From the NCBI GenBank assembly GCA_028823415.1, contig JAPKBL010000004.1:19600-83599 (forward strand): a stretch of DNA of 64,000 nt. Direction: 5' to 3'. Both the position numbers and the translations under genes were made by a program. The first letter of the stretch is position 1. Every line of letters starts with the position of its first letter. The notes below the pieces were generated by a model. The model saw nothing but the letters and a program-made list of their open reading frames with translations. It was not told the origin of the DNA and ran no database searches. The stretch comes from Mariniblastus sp. (GTDB lineage Bacteria; Planctomycetota; Planctomycetia; Pirellulales; Pirellulaceae). Positions 55,639 through 64,000 of the stretch are shown here, piece after piece.

Positions 55639-58600
55639 ATGAAATGGACAGGCATTCTTTTTGTCGTTGTATCGGTCGCGGGCGGTGTTTTTGCCGGCAC
55701 TGTGACATTCGATAAAAAATCGAACCACACTTTTTCAACAGAGCGGTCTTTCCGGTCCGTGAGCTCAATCGGATCAATTCGCGAGCCGAGCGAGATTGGT
55801 AACCGGAGCTACATGAGTCCTCATGCCTCTCCTATTGCGGTTAGTGATCATTTTGTTTTTGCTGTAAACACGCCCGCCGATACACTCGACATCATTGATA
55901 AGGCGAGTGCGGCAGTTGTGCACCGGGTGAATGTTGGAATCGATCCGGTAAGCGTTGCTGTCCGCCCGGATGCCAAAGAAGTCTGGGTGGCCAATCATAT
56001 TTCCGACTCGGTCAGCGTCGTAGATATTGAACCGGGCAGCCCGACTTATTTGCAGGTTGTCGCGACGATTCAGGCGTTTGAAAAAGGGAGCCGAGCTACC
56101 TATTTTGATGAACCTGTCGGGATTGCATTTGCGAGTAATGAGAAAGCCTACATCGCGCTTTCGGCGGAAAATGAGATTGCGGTGATTGACGTCCCGACAC
56201 GAAAACTCGTTAAACGCTTGGAAATTGTTGGACAGGATCCTCGGGCGATTTCCGTTCGAGGCGATCGCCTCTATGTGATTCCATTCGAATCCAATAATCA
56301 AACACAGCTTTCGGGAGGTAAAAAAGAGGAGATTGGAAGTGATTTGGTAACTTTTGATGCTTGGGATCATTCAATATCGAACAACAATGTTCTTTCTTTG
56401 GGGCATGTGGTTGATATTATCAAGCATCCGGAGGTCCCCGACCGAGACCTTTTCGTTTTCGATACTAAGACGGATAAATTAATCGAAGTCGTCGATTCGA
56501 TTGGCACCTTGCTCTACGGTGTCGCTGTTGATTCCAAAGGTCGCGTTTTTGTCGCTCAGACGGACGCCCGCAACGAGGTTAACGGTCGAGCTGGAACAAA
56601 AAAACATGGTTTGGCAGAGTTGGAAAATCGGGCTTTTTTAAATCAGATCACGAGAATTGAGTTTAACGGTTCCAAGGCGAGCCCACCGGAATTCATCGAT
56701 TTGGAGCCGGCACCTCCAGCTGAAATAGACGCAGCAACGGCGCTCGCGACGCCTTTTGCAATCGCGGTCAGTGACGATGATCAGATTCTGGTCGCCTCGG
56801 CCGCGGGTTCGGACAAAGTATTTACGGTCGATCCTAATACGGGTCAAGTTTTAGGCCGGGTTAAAGTTGATTCGGTGCCTCGCGGAATCGCGCTTGAATC
56901 AGAAAAAACGGGAAAGGCTTCGCGGGCTTGGGTTCATAATAGCATTGCCAACACTGTTTCGATCGTTGAACTAAAGAATCCGGCTAAACCGATCGTGACT
57001 AAGACGATTGCGCTGGAGGATCCGACACCAGCCGAATACAAAAAAGGCCGCGCTGTCTTTAATTCTGCAAGGGCATCGACGAGCGGTACTTTTTCGTGCG
57101 CCAGTTGCCATCCTGATGGGCATACAGATCAGCTGCTTTGGGTTTTGAAAACCCCCGTGGTCACTGGTGGCGATCAAATTATGCCGAGATCGACCATGCC
57201 GCTTCGGGGGCTTCGCGATACAGCTCCGTTTCACTGGGATGGAATTCCCGGCGATCCATATGGGGGAAACAACAGCGCAAGCATTCACGCTCACGTAGAA
57301 CCTAACAGCGACCCGGATGTTCCTGTCTCGACGGTTCGAAATGTCGTCGATGGATCGCTTTCTTCCACCATGACCAGTGTCGGGTTGAATGTGATCAACG
57401 ATGAAGGTAAGCCGGGAGCTCTGTCGGGAGTCGAGCGCGACGCATTGTCTCAGTTTCTTCTTGATATCCCATTCCCACCGGCACAGCGACGAGCCTACAC
57501 GAATGTTCTGTCACAGGAAGCCAAGAAAGGTTTTGAACTATTCCATATTTCGGGTGACGACGATCCCTCGAAGGTAAGATTCAATGTCTGCGGCAACTGC
57601 CATCGGATGCCTTATTTAGTGAGCACCAACACACCGGGAACTGGCATGGATGCCCCGACATGGCGAGGGGCTTACGACCGGTGGCTCATTTTACCGCAAG
57701 GACGCTTAAACATCATCGAGTTTCCTTTCTTTCGCCGGATTGCCGAGGGCGGGTTGGATGAAGAGCAGATTTGGAGAATGTCTTGGGGGAGTCGAGCGAG
57801 ATTTAATCCGGTTTGGAAGATGGTGCTCGAAGGAAGCACTGGAGTTTCGGGGGCGCTGGGGCGACAGCTGACGTTGAATCGTTCCACGGCGAAAAGCCGA
57901 CGATCTATTGACTTACTCAAGGCACTCGAAGGATCATCTGCCGAGGGGGCCGTGGTGTTGCAGGTCGATGGCACGTTCCTCGATCGTGATTCGTCGACGC
58001 CGGTACAATTGCAGTTTGATGAGGCATTCGAAGGTGGAAAGTATCGAAAGATAGATACAGAATCTAAGGTGTCAACGACCAATATCGTGACGTCGAGATC
58101 CTTTCCATTTGGTGAATCGTACTCGCGGGAAGAGTTGTTGAATTTAGCGGAACAAGAGTTTTTCGTGGGTACATTCACCGCAAGGCATGCAAGTGACCAT
58201 CGGGATCAGGCGCCCCAACCTGCGTTGTGGACCAAGGGGTCATTGCACGCCCAGCGGGGGCATCAGAAATTCCCTTTTTTGTATAAGGGGAATTTGCAAA
58301 TGTCGATCAGCGGGCGGCATGTCGTGGAAAGCGCGGTCGTTATTGTCGATGGGCGACGAGTCGCCGGCAGCGTGGAGATCGATGGAGACGGTGTGGAAAT
58401 TGAGTTAACGGAATTGCCACCTGAAGGTTTGCATATGCTTCAGGTTCAAAATCCGAATGGTCTCTTTAGTAATGATTTCATTTTTCATGTTACAGCTGAT
58501 CGAGAGTCGGCAACTGCTGCGGAGAAGAAGATACGAAGAGATCGAGTTCCGTCGCGACTAGGGTTGTGGGATGCGATTGCTGAAAACGATTTGAAAAAAG

Positions 58601-59028
58601 TCAGAGATGTCATTCGTCGGGGCGCTAATGTCAGTGCCCGCGATCCTGAAAGCGGCAGCACGCCGCTTGGTCAGGCCGCGTTGTTGGGGAATGTCGAGAT
58701 CGGTAAGTTTCTGATTCAAAAAGGTGCGAGGGTTTCAGGGAGTAACCGAGACGGAAACACGCCGCTTCACATAGCAGCATTTCTTTGCGATTTCGAATTT
58801 GTTCAAATATTGCTCGAACAAGGTGCGGATCGGAATAAGAAAAATGGCGATGGTCGGGGGCCTGTCGATGTCATTTCTTCGGACTGGAACAAGCGAACGG
58901 CGGAATTTTATAAGGGCATAGGGAAATCAACCGGTAGAGAATTCGCACTGGACAAAATCCAGGAAAACCGTCCGAAGATGGCCAAATTACTGCGGGATTA
59001 CGGCGAGACAGCCGATCCGAATGATTGA
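55639..59028 (+). CDS. Multidomain secreted protein: YVTN-type beta-propeller + di-heme cytochrome c-like region + C-terminal ankyrin repeats
   Basis: DTLDIIDKASAAVVHRVNVGIDPVSVAVRPDAKEVWVANHISDSVSVVD; FSCASCHPDGHTDQ and NVCGNCHRMPYL; ankyrins NVSARDPESGSTPLGQAALLGNVEIGKFLIQKGARVSGSNRDGNTPLHIAAFLCDFEFVQILLEQGAD. ORF track start GTG 55630; ATG 55639 gives MKWTGILFVVVSVAGGVFA. Confidence 0.9.
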   Translation: MKWTGILFVVVSVAGGVFAGTVTFDKKSNHTFSTERSFRSVSSIGSIREPSEIGNRSYMSPHASPIAVSDHFVFAVNTPADTLDIIDKASAAVVHRVNVGIDPVSVAVRPDAKEVWVANHISDSVSVVDIEPGSPTYLQVVATIQAFEKGSRATYFDEPVGIAFASNEKAYIALSAENEIAVIDVPTRKLVKRLEIVGQDPRAISVRGDRLYVIPFESNNQTQLSGGKKEEIGSDLVTFDAWDHSISNNNVLSLGHVVDIIKHPEVPDRDLFVFDTKTDKLIEVVDSIGTLLYGVAVDSKGRVFVAQTDARNEVNGRAGTKKHGLAELENRAFLNQITRIEFNGSKASPPEFIDLEPAPPAEIDAATALATPFAIAVSDDDQILVASAAGSDKVFTVDPNTGQVLGRVKVDSVPRGIALESEKTGKASRAWVHNSIANTVSIVELKNPAKPIVTKTIALEDPTPAEYKKGRAVFNSARASTSGTFSCASCHPDGHTDQLLWVLKTPVVTGGDQIMPRSTMPLRGLRDTAPFHWDGIPGDPYGGNNSASIHAHVEPNSDPDVPVSTVRNVVDGSLSSTMTSVGLNVINDEGKPGALSGVERDALSQFLLDIPFPPAQRRAYTNVLSQEAKKGFELFHISGDDDPSKVRFNVCGNCHRMPYLVSTNTPGTGMDAPTWRGAYDRWLILPQGRLNIIEFPFFRRIAEGGLDEEQIWRMSWGSRARFNPVWKMVLEGSTGVSGALGRQLTLNRSTAKSRRSIDLLKALEGSSAEGAVVLQVDGTFLDRDSSTPVQLQFDEAFEGGKYRKIDTESKVSTTNIVTSRSFPFGESYSREELLNLAEQEFFVGTFTARHASDHRDQAPQPALWTKGSLHAQRGHQKFPFLYKGNLQMSISGRHVVESAVVIVDGRRVAGSVEIDGDGVEIELTELPPEGLHMLQVQNPNGLFSNDFIFHVTADRESATAAEKKIRRDRVPSRLGLWDAIAENDLKKVRDVIRRGANVSARDPESGSTPLGQAALLGNVEIGKFLIQKGARVSGSNRDGNTPLHIAAFLCDFEFVQILLEQGADRNKKNGDGRGPVDVISSDWNKRTAEFYKGIGKSTGREFALDKIQENRPKMAKLLRDYGETADPND

Positions 59029-59040
59029 TCTCGTGTTTCG

Positions 59041-59064
59041 TTGCTTGCTTGCTTGCTTGCTTGC
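59041..59064. repeat. Tetranucleotide repeat (TTGC)6
   Basis: TTGCTTGCTTGCTTGCTTGCTTGC read directly. Confidence 0.95.
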
Positions 59065-59138
59065 GCCAGCGCATTTGAATGAGAGGGTGTTCATTCGTTT
59101 GCGCAGTGAATCGATTTCCAATCATGCCGCGCCGAATT

Positions 59139-60320
59139 TTAGGGCCGAAGAATACCCGTGGGGATCTCGCCGTCACCCGTCGATTCCCCCTCGGCAAGCC
59201 AGGAGAGGTTAAACCGAGCAACTTGGGATCCGCCGGAGGGGCCACCTTCGAAGTGGAGGTAGATCCATCCCTCCGAGGTTGTTCCCGGGCGACCGACGTT
59301 GAGGGAAGAATAGGCGGAAGGACCTGAGAACACTAATCGTTTTACTGGCCATGTTTTTCCGCCGTCGAAGCTGGCCCACACAGTGGCTCGTTCGCGTTTT
59401 GGATTATCAGTATCGATGTTACTGAAGACTAAAATATCCTGCCCTTTGACTGGTAAACGCACCAGGCCTCCCATGCACCCATAAGATCGGTGCTGATGTC
59501 CGTCGGGCAGGATTTCAACGATGTCCCAGTCTTTCCAGGTTAGCCCGCCATCCTCGCTGATCGCGCTGCGGCGGCGGGTATTGTTGGGGCGTTCTTGCCA
59601 GTGGACGCGGGAGTTGTAATAAATTCTCCCATCGGCAAGTTCGGCAAGCGTCGCTTCCCCGGTGCCATTCTCGGGAAACGGGTCGCTCGTTTTCCATGAC
59701 TTACCGTTGTCATCACTGAAAATTGCGTTGGTGTAGTGGCTGGGCCATTCGGCGCGATCGTTCTTTTTTCCATAGTACCGCGAAGCGCGAATGAGGCGGC
59801 CACGGTGGGGGCCGTGGCGTAATGTGATGCCGTGTTCGTTCATATGCATCGAAGGCAAATTGCCATTCTTGTCGGGCTCAATTTTTGTTTTTTCAGATTT
59901 CCAAGTTTTACCGTCATCTTGACTCCGGTACATCGTTAGTGGCGCCGGTGGATGTTGGTCCTCCACAAACATCAGAATATCTCCCGTGTTCTCGTCGACT
60001 GTCGTTCCGCCGCCGTGGATCCCGGAAGTTGTAATGGATAATTCTGGCCCCCAGGTTTTACCACCATCTTCGCTTCGGCGAACACGAATGTGATTGCTCC
60101 CCCAGGTCGCTAGAACTGTTCCGCGGAGGGTCACGGTGATATTGGGGAACCGTTCATTTTTGAATACCTGGCCAGATTCGAGAATTGGTTTTCCGAGAAA
60201 TGATTCGATTCCAGATTCGATCGGCGTCTGGGCGAGGGAAAATTGCGTTGTCAATAAGCAAAGTAATAAACAGAAACAGAGGGACAGCAAAGGCGAGCTG
60301 GTTTGTTTGAGTGGGTTCAT
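59139..60320 (-). CDS. Secreted sialidase/BNR-repeat (exo-alpha-sialidase-like) protein
   Basis: Five Asp-box-like motifs: SEDGGKTWGPE, SQDDGKTWKSE, SDDNGKSWKTS, SEDGGLTWKDW, SFDGGKTWPVK; signal peptide. Confidence 0.9.
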   Translation of the reverse strand: MNPLKQTSSPLLSLCFCLLLCLLTTQFSLAQTPIESGIESFLGKPILESGQVFKNERFPNITVTLRGTVLATWGSNHIRVRRSEDGGKTWGPELSITTSGIHGGGTTVDENTGDILMFVEDQHPPAPLTMYRSQDDGKTWKSEKTKIEPDKNGNLPSMHMNEHGITLRHGPHRGRLIRASRYYGKKNDRAEWPSHYTNAIFSDDNGKSWKTSDPFPENGTGEATLAELADGRIYYNSRVHWQERPNNTRRRSAISEDGGLTWKDWDIVEILPDGHQHRSYGCMGGLVRLPVKGQDILVFSNIDTDNPKRERATVWASFDGGKTWPVKRLVFSGPSAYSSLNVGRPGTTSEGWIYLHFEGGPSGGSQVARFNLSWLAEGESTGDGEIPTGILRP

Positions 60321-60703
60321 TGGTCTGAATTCGATTTATGTTGGACGTTGTAATAATGCACCTAAGCGTTGGGAGAATTGTCCCGATCGCTGGCAATTTG
60401 GATCGTTGGATAGCGTTGTCATATTTTGGAAGAGGAGACTACGGCTGTCAAACAAAGGGGGGGCATTTATTCAGATTTTGAAATAAGTGTCCAAATCAAT
60501 TGCTAATTGAGTTGCAAATAATAATTAAGTTCCGAAGATGTAGCTGAGATTGATACCTCTTATTCTCGCAAGTCGTTAGACTAACGAACTAGACGGTAGC
60601 TCAACGTGTTTATCATTGCGGGATCGTTAGTCGACGGTAGTGATTTTTTTTAACCTCTTCGTGCGGTAAATCGCATGGTCTTGTTCCTGATGCTGAGGAT
60701 TTT

Positions 60704-62089
60704 GTGGCGATGAATTCGAATGTAATTAAATGGATCGGCGTATTTTGTTTTTGCATTGGCCTAAATTTGTGTTGGGTCGATGGGGTGGGTAAGGCGCAGG
60801 AAGACAGTTCCAAGCCGCCAAGTTCGATGCGTTTTCGGGGCAACAGTGCTGATGGCCTTGCGCCGGACAATCCGGGGCTCCCGGATTCATGGTCAAAAAC
60901 TAAAAATGTGAAATGGGTTGCGGACGTTCCGGGGTGGGGGTGGTCTTGCCCTGTCGTTGTGGGGGATCGTGTTTTTTTGACGGCGGTCGTGGGTGATGAA
61001 GAAAATGTAAAACCCAAGAAAGGGCTTTATCTCGGTGGAGGGGTTCGGGATCCAGCTAAAGGTCTTCACCATTGGATGGTGTTTTGTTTTGATCTTAATA
61101 GCGGGCAGCAACTCTGGAAGCAGGAAGCCCACACCGGCCAACCGTTGATCCCGCGGCATCCTAAAAGTTCCTATGCAGCCGAGACGCCCGCGAGTGACGG
61201 AGAGCGGCTATTTGTAGTTTTCGGAGATGTTGGGATTTACTGCTACGATCTGGACGGTAACTCGATTTGGTCAAAAAAGATTGAACCTAAAAAAACGCTC
61301 AATGACTGGGGAGCCGCGTCTTCTCCAGTTGTTCATGATGGGAAGGTGATTGTTGTTTATGACAATATGGAGAGCTCCTGGATTGCATCTTATGACGGAG
61401 CCACGGGTAAAGAAATTTGGAACAAGAAACGAGATGAAACGCATACTTGGTCCACCCCCTTTGTTTGGGAAAATGAGGTAAGGACAGAGATTGTTGTTCC
61501 AGGACAGCGAAAGAATCGAGGATATTCCCTGTCGGGAGAGGTGCTTTGGGAGTTCGACGGGAAAGCGAATCTTGTAATTTCGTCTCCTTTTTCGGCTCAC
61601 GGACTGTGTTATCTAGCGTCCGGATATGTGGGCGCTCCACACAAGAATACATTTGCGATTAAGCCCGGAGCGCATGGTGATCTTGCGCCCGACACAGACA
61701 ACTACACCGAGAACGAGTTTATTGCTTGGTACACGCCGCGCTCTGCGCCTTACAACACCACTCAGTTGGTTTATGGTGATTATCTTTACACGCTTTACGA
61801 TTTTGGTTTTTTGACTTGCCACGATGCCAAAACTGGCGTGGAGGTCTATGGCAAGCAGCGGTTGAAACCGCGTGGTTCATTTACCTCGTCTCCGTGGGCC
61901 TACAACGGTAAAATCTTTTGTCTTAACGAAGATGGTTTGACCTATACGATTCAGCCGGGCCCCGAATTCAAAATACTTGAAACGAGCGATTTGGCCGAAC
62001 TCTCTCTCGCGTCGCCTGCGATAGTTGGCGACAAGTTATTACTGCGAACAGCATCGAAGCTGTACTGCTTAAGCAAGTCCGAGGAGTAG
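60704..62089 (+). CDS. PQQ-binding-like beta-propeller protein
   Basis: MRFRGNSADGLAPDNPGLPDSWSKTKNVKWVADVPGWGWSCPVVVGDRVFLTAVVGD; blades GQQLWKQEA, GKEIWNKKRDETHTWSTP. Confidence 0.92.
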   Translation: MAMNSNVIKWIGVFCFCIGLNLCWVDGVGKAQEDSSKPPSSMRFRGNSADGLAPDNPGLPDSWSKTKNVKWVADVPGWGWSCPVVVGDRVFLTAVVGDEENVKPKKGLYLGGGVRDPAKGLHHWMVFCFDLNSGQQLWKQEAHTGQPLIPRHPKSSYAAETPASDGERLFVVFGDVGIYCYDLDGNSIWSKKIEPKKTLNDWGAASSPVVHDGKVIVVYDNMESSWIASYDGATGKEIWNKKRDETHTWSTPFVWENEVRTEIVVPGQRKNRGYSLSGEVLWEFDGKANLVISSPFSAHGLCYLASGYVGAPHKNTFAIKPGAHGDLAPDTDNYTENEFIAWYTPRSAPYNTTQLVYGDYLYTLYDFGFLTCHDAKTGVEVYGKQRLKPRGSFTSSPWAYNGKIFCLNEDGLTYTIQPGPEFKILETSDLAELSLASPAIVGDKLLLRTASKLYCLSKSEE

Positions 62090-62159
62090 GCTTTTGTTTG
62101 GCTTGGACAGTCATAAGTTTTTTTGCGAGTTGACAGTTCGTCGGCATTGCTAAAATACA

Positions 62160-62891
62160 ATGACGAGAAATGGTTGGTATCGAGATCAACCGCCCGATAT
62201 AGCAGCTAATATTAAGGCGATTTCTTTGGTTTTTAAATTTCGATGGTCAATGGCATTGGCGCGTTTCATGGTCGTGGCTTCGATTCTGAGCCTGAATGTA
62301 CTGACCGTTAGTTTCGCAGCTGCCCAGGAGCCAGATTCCAAGTCTCGTCGGTATGAGCAGGGACCGTTGGTTAAGAAAGATTACCAAGGTGCCGCGCCCG
62401 ACACGATCAAAAATTTTTCTGCCTCAACCGAGATCGAAGTGCGCTATGACTACCGCTACCAGATTCACCTAAAGGATCAGCGGTTTCAAATCTACGTAAC
62501 GGACATCGAAGTGTATTCAATTATGCTGCAGAAAAAATCATGGAATAGGCAGCTGTACAATGTTCGTCTCCTCGACCATGAACAGGGTCATTTTGACATC
62601 GGCGAAATTTTTGCCTTAAAAACGAAGCTTGAATTTGCAAAACAAATGAAAGCCACGCGCCGCTTCTTTAGCGTTGGCAAGAGCAGGGCAGCGGTGATTG
62701 CTAATCTTAAAGAGACATTGAATCATCAATTTACTCATAGCGTGTCTGAGATGAAGGCTGAGCAAATTGAATACGACGACGCTACAAATCACGGCATCGA
62801 CCGGAAGGCACAAAAACTTGCCCGCCAAGGTCATTCGGAGGAACGGAAGATACTGCAAGAGAAAGTCAAAAGCTTGGCGGGATATCAATAG
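62160..62891 (+). CDS. DUF922-like putative Zn-dependent protease
   Basis: LLDHEQGHFDIGEIFALK (HExxH-like HEQGH) and TDIEVYSIMLQKKSWNRQ; start possibly at internal Met 62250. Confidence 0.75.
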   Translation: MTRNGWYRDQPPDIAANIKAISLVFKFRWSMALARFMVVASILSLNVLTVSFAAAQEPDSKSRRYEQGPLVKKDYQGAAPDTIKNFSASTEIEVRYDYRYQIHLKDQRFQIYVTDIEVYSIMLQKKSWNRQLYNVRLLDHEQGHFDIGEIFALKTKLEFAKQMKATRRFFSVGKSRAAVIANLKETLNHQFTHSVSEMKAEQIEYDDATNHGIDRKAQKLARQGHSEERKILQEKVKSLAGYQ

Positions 62892-63147
62892 ACGGAACTT
62901 TAGGCCAAGTCAGTTATGGGTTTGCGCCCAGAATTATTGGACGGCGATAATTTGAATCTCTGACAAGTTGACGAGTACGGCAAAATTACGTATATTTACG
63001 TCACGCGGCCGTATTCAGTGGTCGAGGTTGGTTTGCCGAACAGAATAATGGATTCAGGAGAGATTTGCGTTAGATTTTTGATCCGTTAAAATGTCGAATT
63101 GGCAAATTGTATCTAGTTTGAAAATGGTTTCTTAGGGTTGTGGAATA

Positions 63148-63984
63148 ATGAAAATTAATCAAATTCTCGTTAGTTTGTTTGTGCTGGCTTTAGTCGTGCC
63201 ATGTTTGGGTCAGGACAAAGAAGGCAACGACGGAATGTTTAAGTCGAAGGAGGACTATGGGAATTTCATTGGTTCAGCCAAGAGGGCCTCGGCGGAAAAC
63301 CCTGAGCTGCGAGCTTTGATTCCACTGATCAATGATATTGCTCGGGGAATGCCTATTGGCTCAACTGCCTCGCGTTACGGATCCGCTAGTAGCGAACTTG
63401 GACTTTTATCTAACCCGCGTGTTCGCGAAGACATCGAAATGGTTGACGACCAATATCGAGAGTTTCAAGAACGGCAACGCGCACTGCAGCAGGAAATGGC
63501 AGATCAGTTAAGGCAAATTGATTTCACAGATACCGAAAATCTTCCGAGCCAAATCAAGGAGATTCGTAACTCTGCCGAACGGGAAATGAATGAGTTGCTT
63601 CTTCCGCATCAGGTCAAGCGACTGCGGCAGTTGAGAATGCAATCTTTATTGCAGCGGCGAGACCTTGTTCAGGTTTTGACGGCCGACCCGATTAAATCTG
63701 ATCTCGAGATTACCGATGAGCAATCCCAAGCGTTGCGAGACTATCAAGTTCAGATGCAAGAAGACTTGCAGCGAGAAATTGCAAAACTACAGGATAAAGC
63801 ACGAAGTCGTTTGCTTTCTAAATTGAATCCGTCACAAAAGAGACAAGTCGAAGACATGATTGGTGATACTTTTGTTTTCAAAGATTCTGTAGATCAGGCC
63901 GAGGGGAAAGCCGGAAAGAGGAGCAAGGGTGGTGGCGGCGGCAAAGGTAAAGCGAGTGGTAAAGCGAGTGGTAAAGGTAAGTGA
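63148..63984 (+). CDS. Secreted coiled-coil/Spy-LTxxQ-like hypothetical protein with Gly/Lys/Ser-rich tail
   Basis: Signal peptide MKINQILVSLFVLALVVPCLGQ; helical segments LLPHQVKRLRQLRMQSLL and LNPSQKRQVEDMIGDTF; tail RSKGGGGGKGKASGKASGKGK. Confidence 0.65.
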   Translation: MKINQILVSLFVLALVVPCLGQDKEGNDGMFKSKEDYGNFIGSAKRASAENPELRALIPLINDIARGMPIGSTASRYGSASSELGLLSNPRVREDIEMVDDQYREFQERQRALQQEMADQLRQIDFTDTENLPSQIKEIRNSAEREMNELLLPHQVKRLRQLRMQSLLQRRDLVQVLTADPIKSDLEITDEQSQALRDYQVQMQEDLQREIAKLQDKARSRLLSKLNPSQKRQVEDMIGDTFVFKDSVDQAEGKAGKRSKGGGGGKGKASGKASGKGK

Positions 63985-64000
63985 CTTTGAAAGTAAGAAT

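Noticed and set aside
1-64000. CRISPR array, prophage, transposon or integron
   Set aside because: No regularly spaced repeats, transposase, integrase, phage structural or cas genes recognised.

Overview
This 64 kb window looks like a planctomycete (Pirellulales-like) chromosome segment, judged from its DUF1501/DUF1549/DUF1553/DUF1592/DUF1552/DUF1080 families, many sulfatases and ECF-FecR modules. No tRNA, rRNA, CRISPR array, integrase or transposase was recognised. Main blocks: (i) a two-component system (sigma54-type response regulator plus histidine kinase) next to a sigma70-family gene that has an exact-consensus sigma54 promoter; (ii) a carbohydrate/sulfate-ester degradation region with five sulfatases (one fused to a GH50 agarase-like domain and an EF-hand, one fused to a DUF1080 domain), a CE7-like esterase, a BNR sialidase-like protein, a sugar isomerase-like protein and an SSS transporter; (iii) two tandem HlyD/MacA-like adaptors with a FtsX/MacB-type permease; (iv) two ECF sigma/FecR pairs, the second followed by PQQ-propeller, DUF1592, DUF1552 and PQQ-propeller genes; (v) a secreted peroxiredoxin that the ORF track splits in two at an in-frame TGA. 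That TGA sits exactly at the peroxidatic-cysteine position and is followed by a 7-bp stem-loop with the geometry of a bacterial SECIS element, so it is a candidate selenoprotein. Strongest leads: the candidate selenoprotein peroxiredoxin, the sulfatase-GH50-EF-hand fusion, and the proposed histidine kinase -> sigma54 activator -> sigma70-family factor relay. Family calls were made by eye from motifs; no database search was run.
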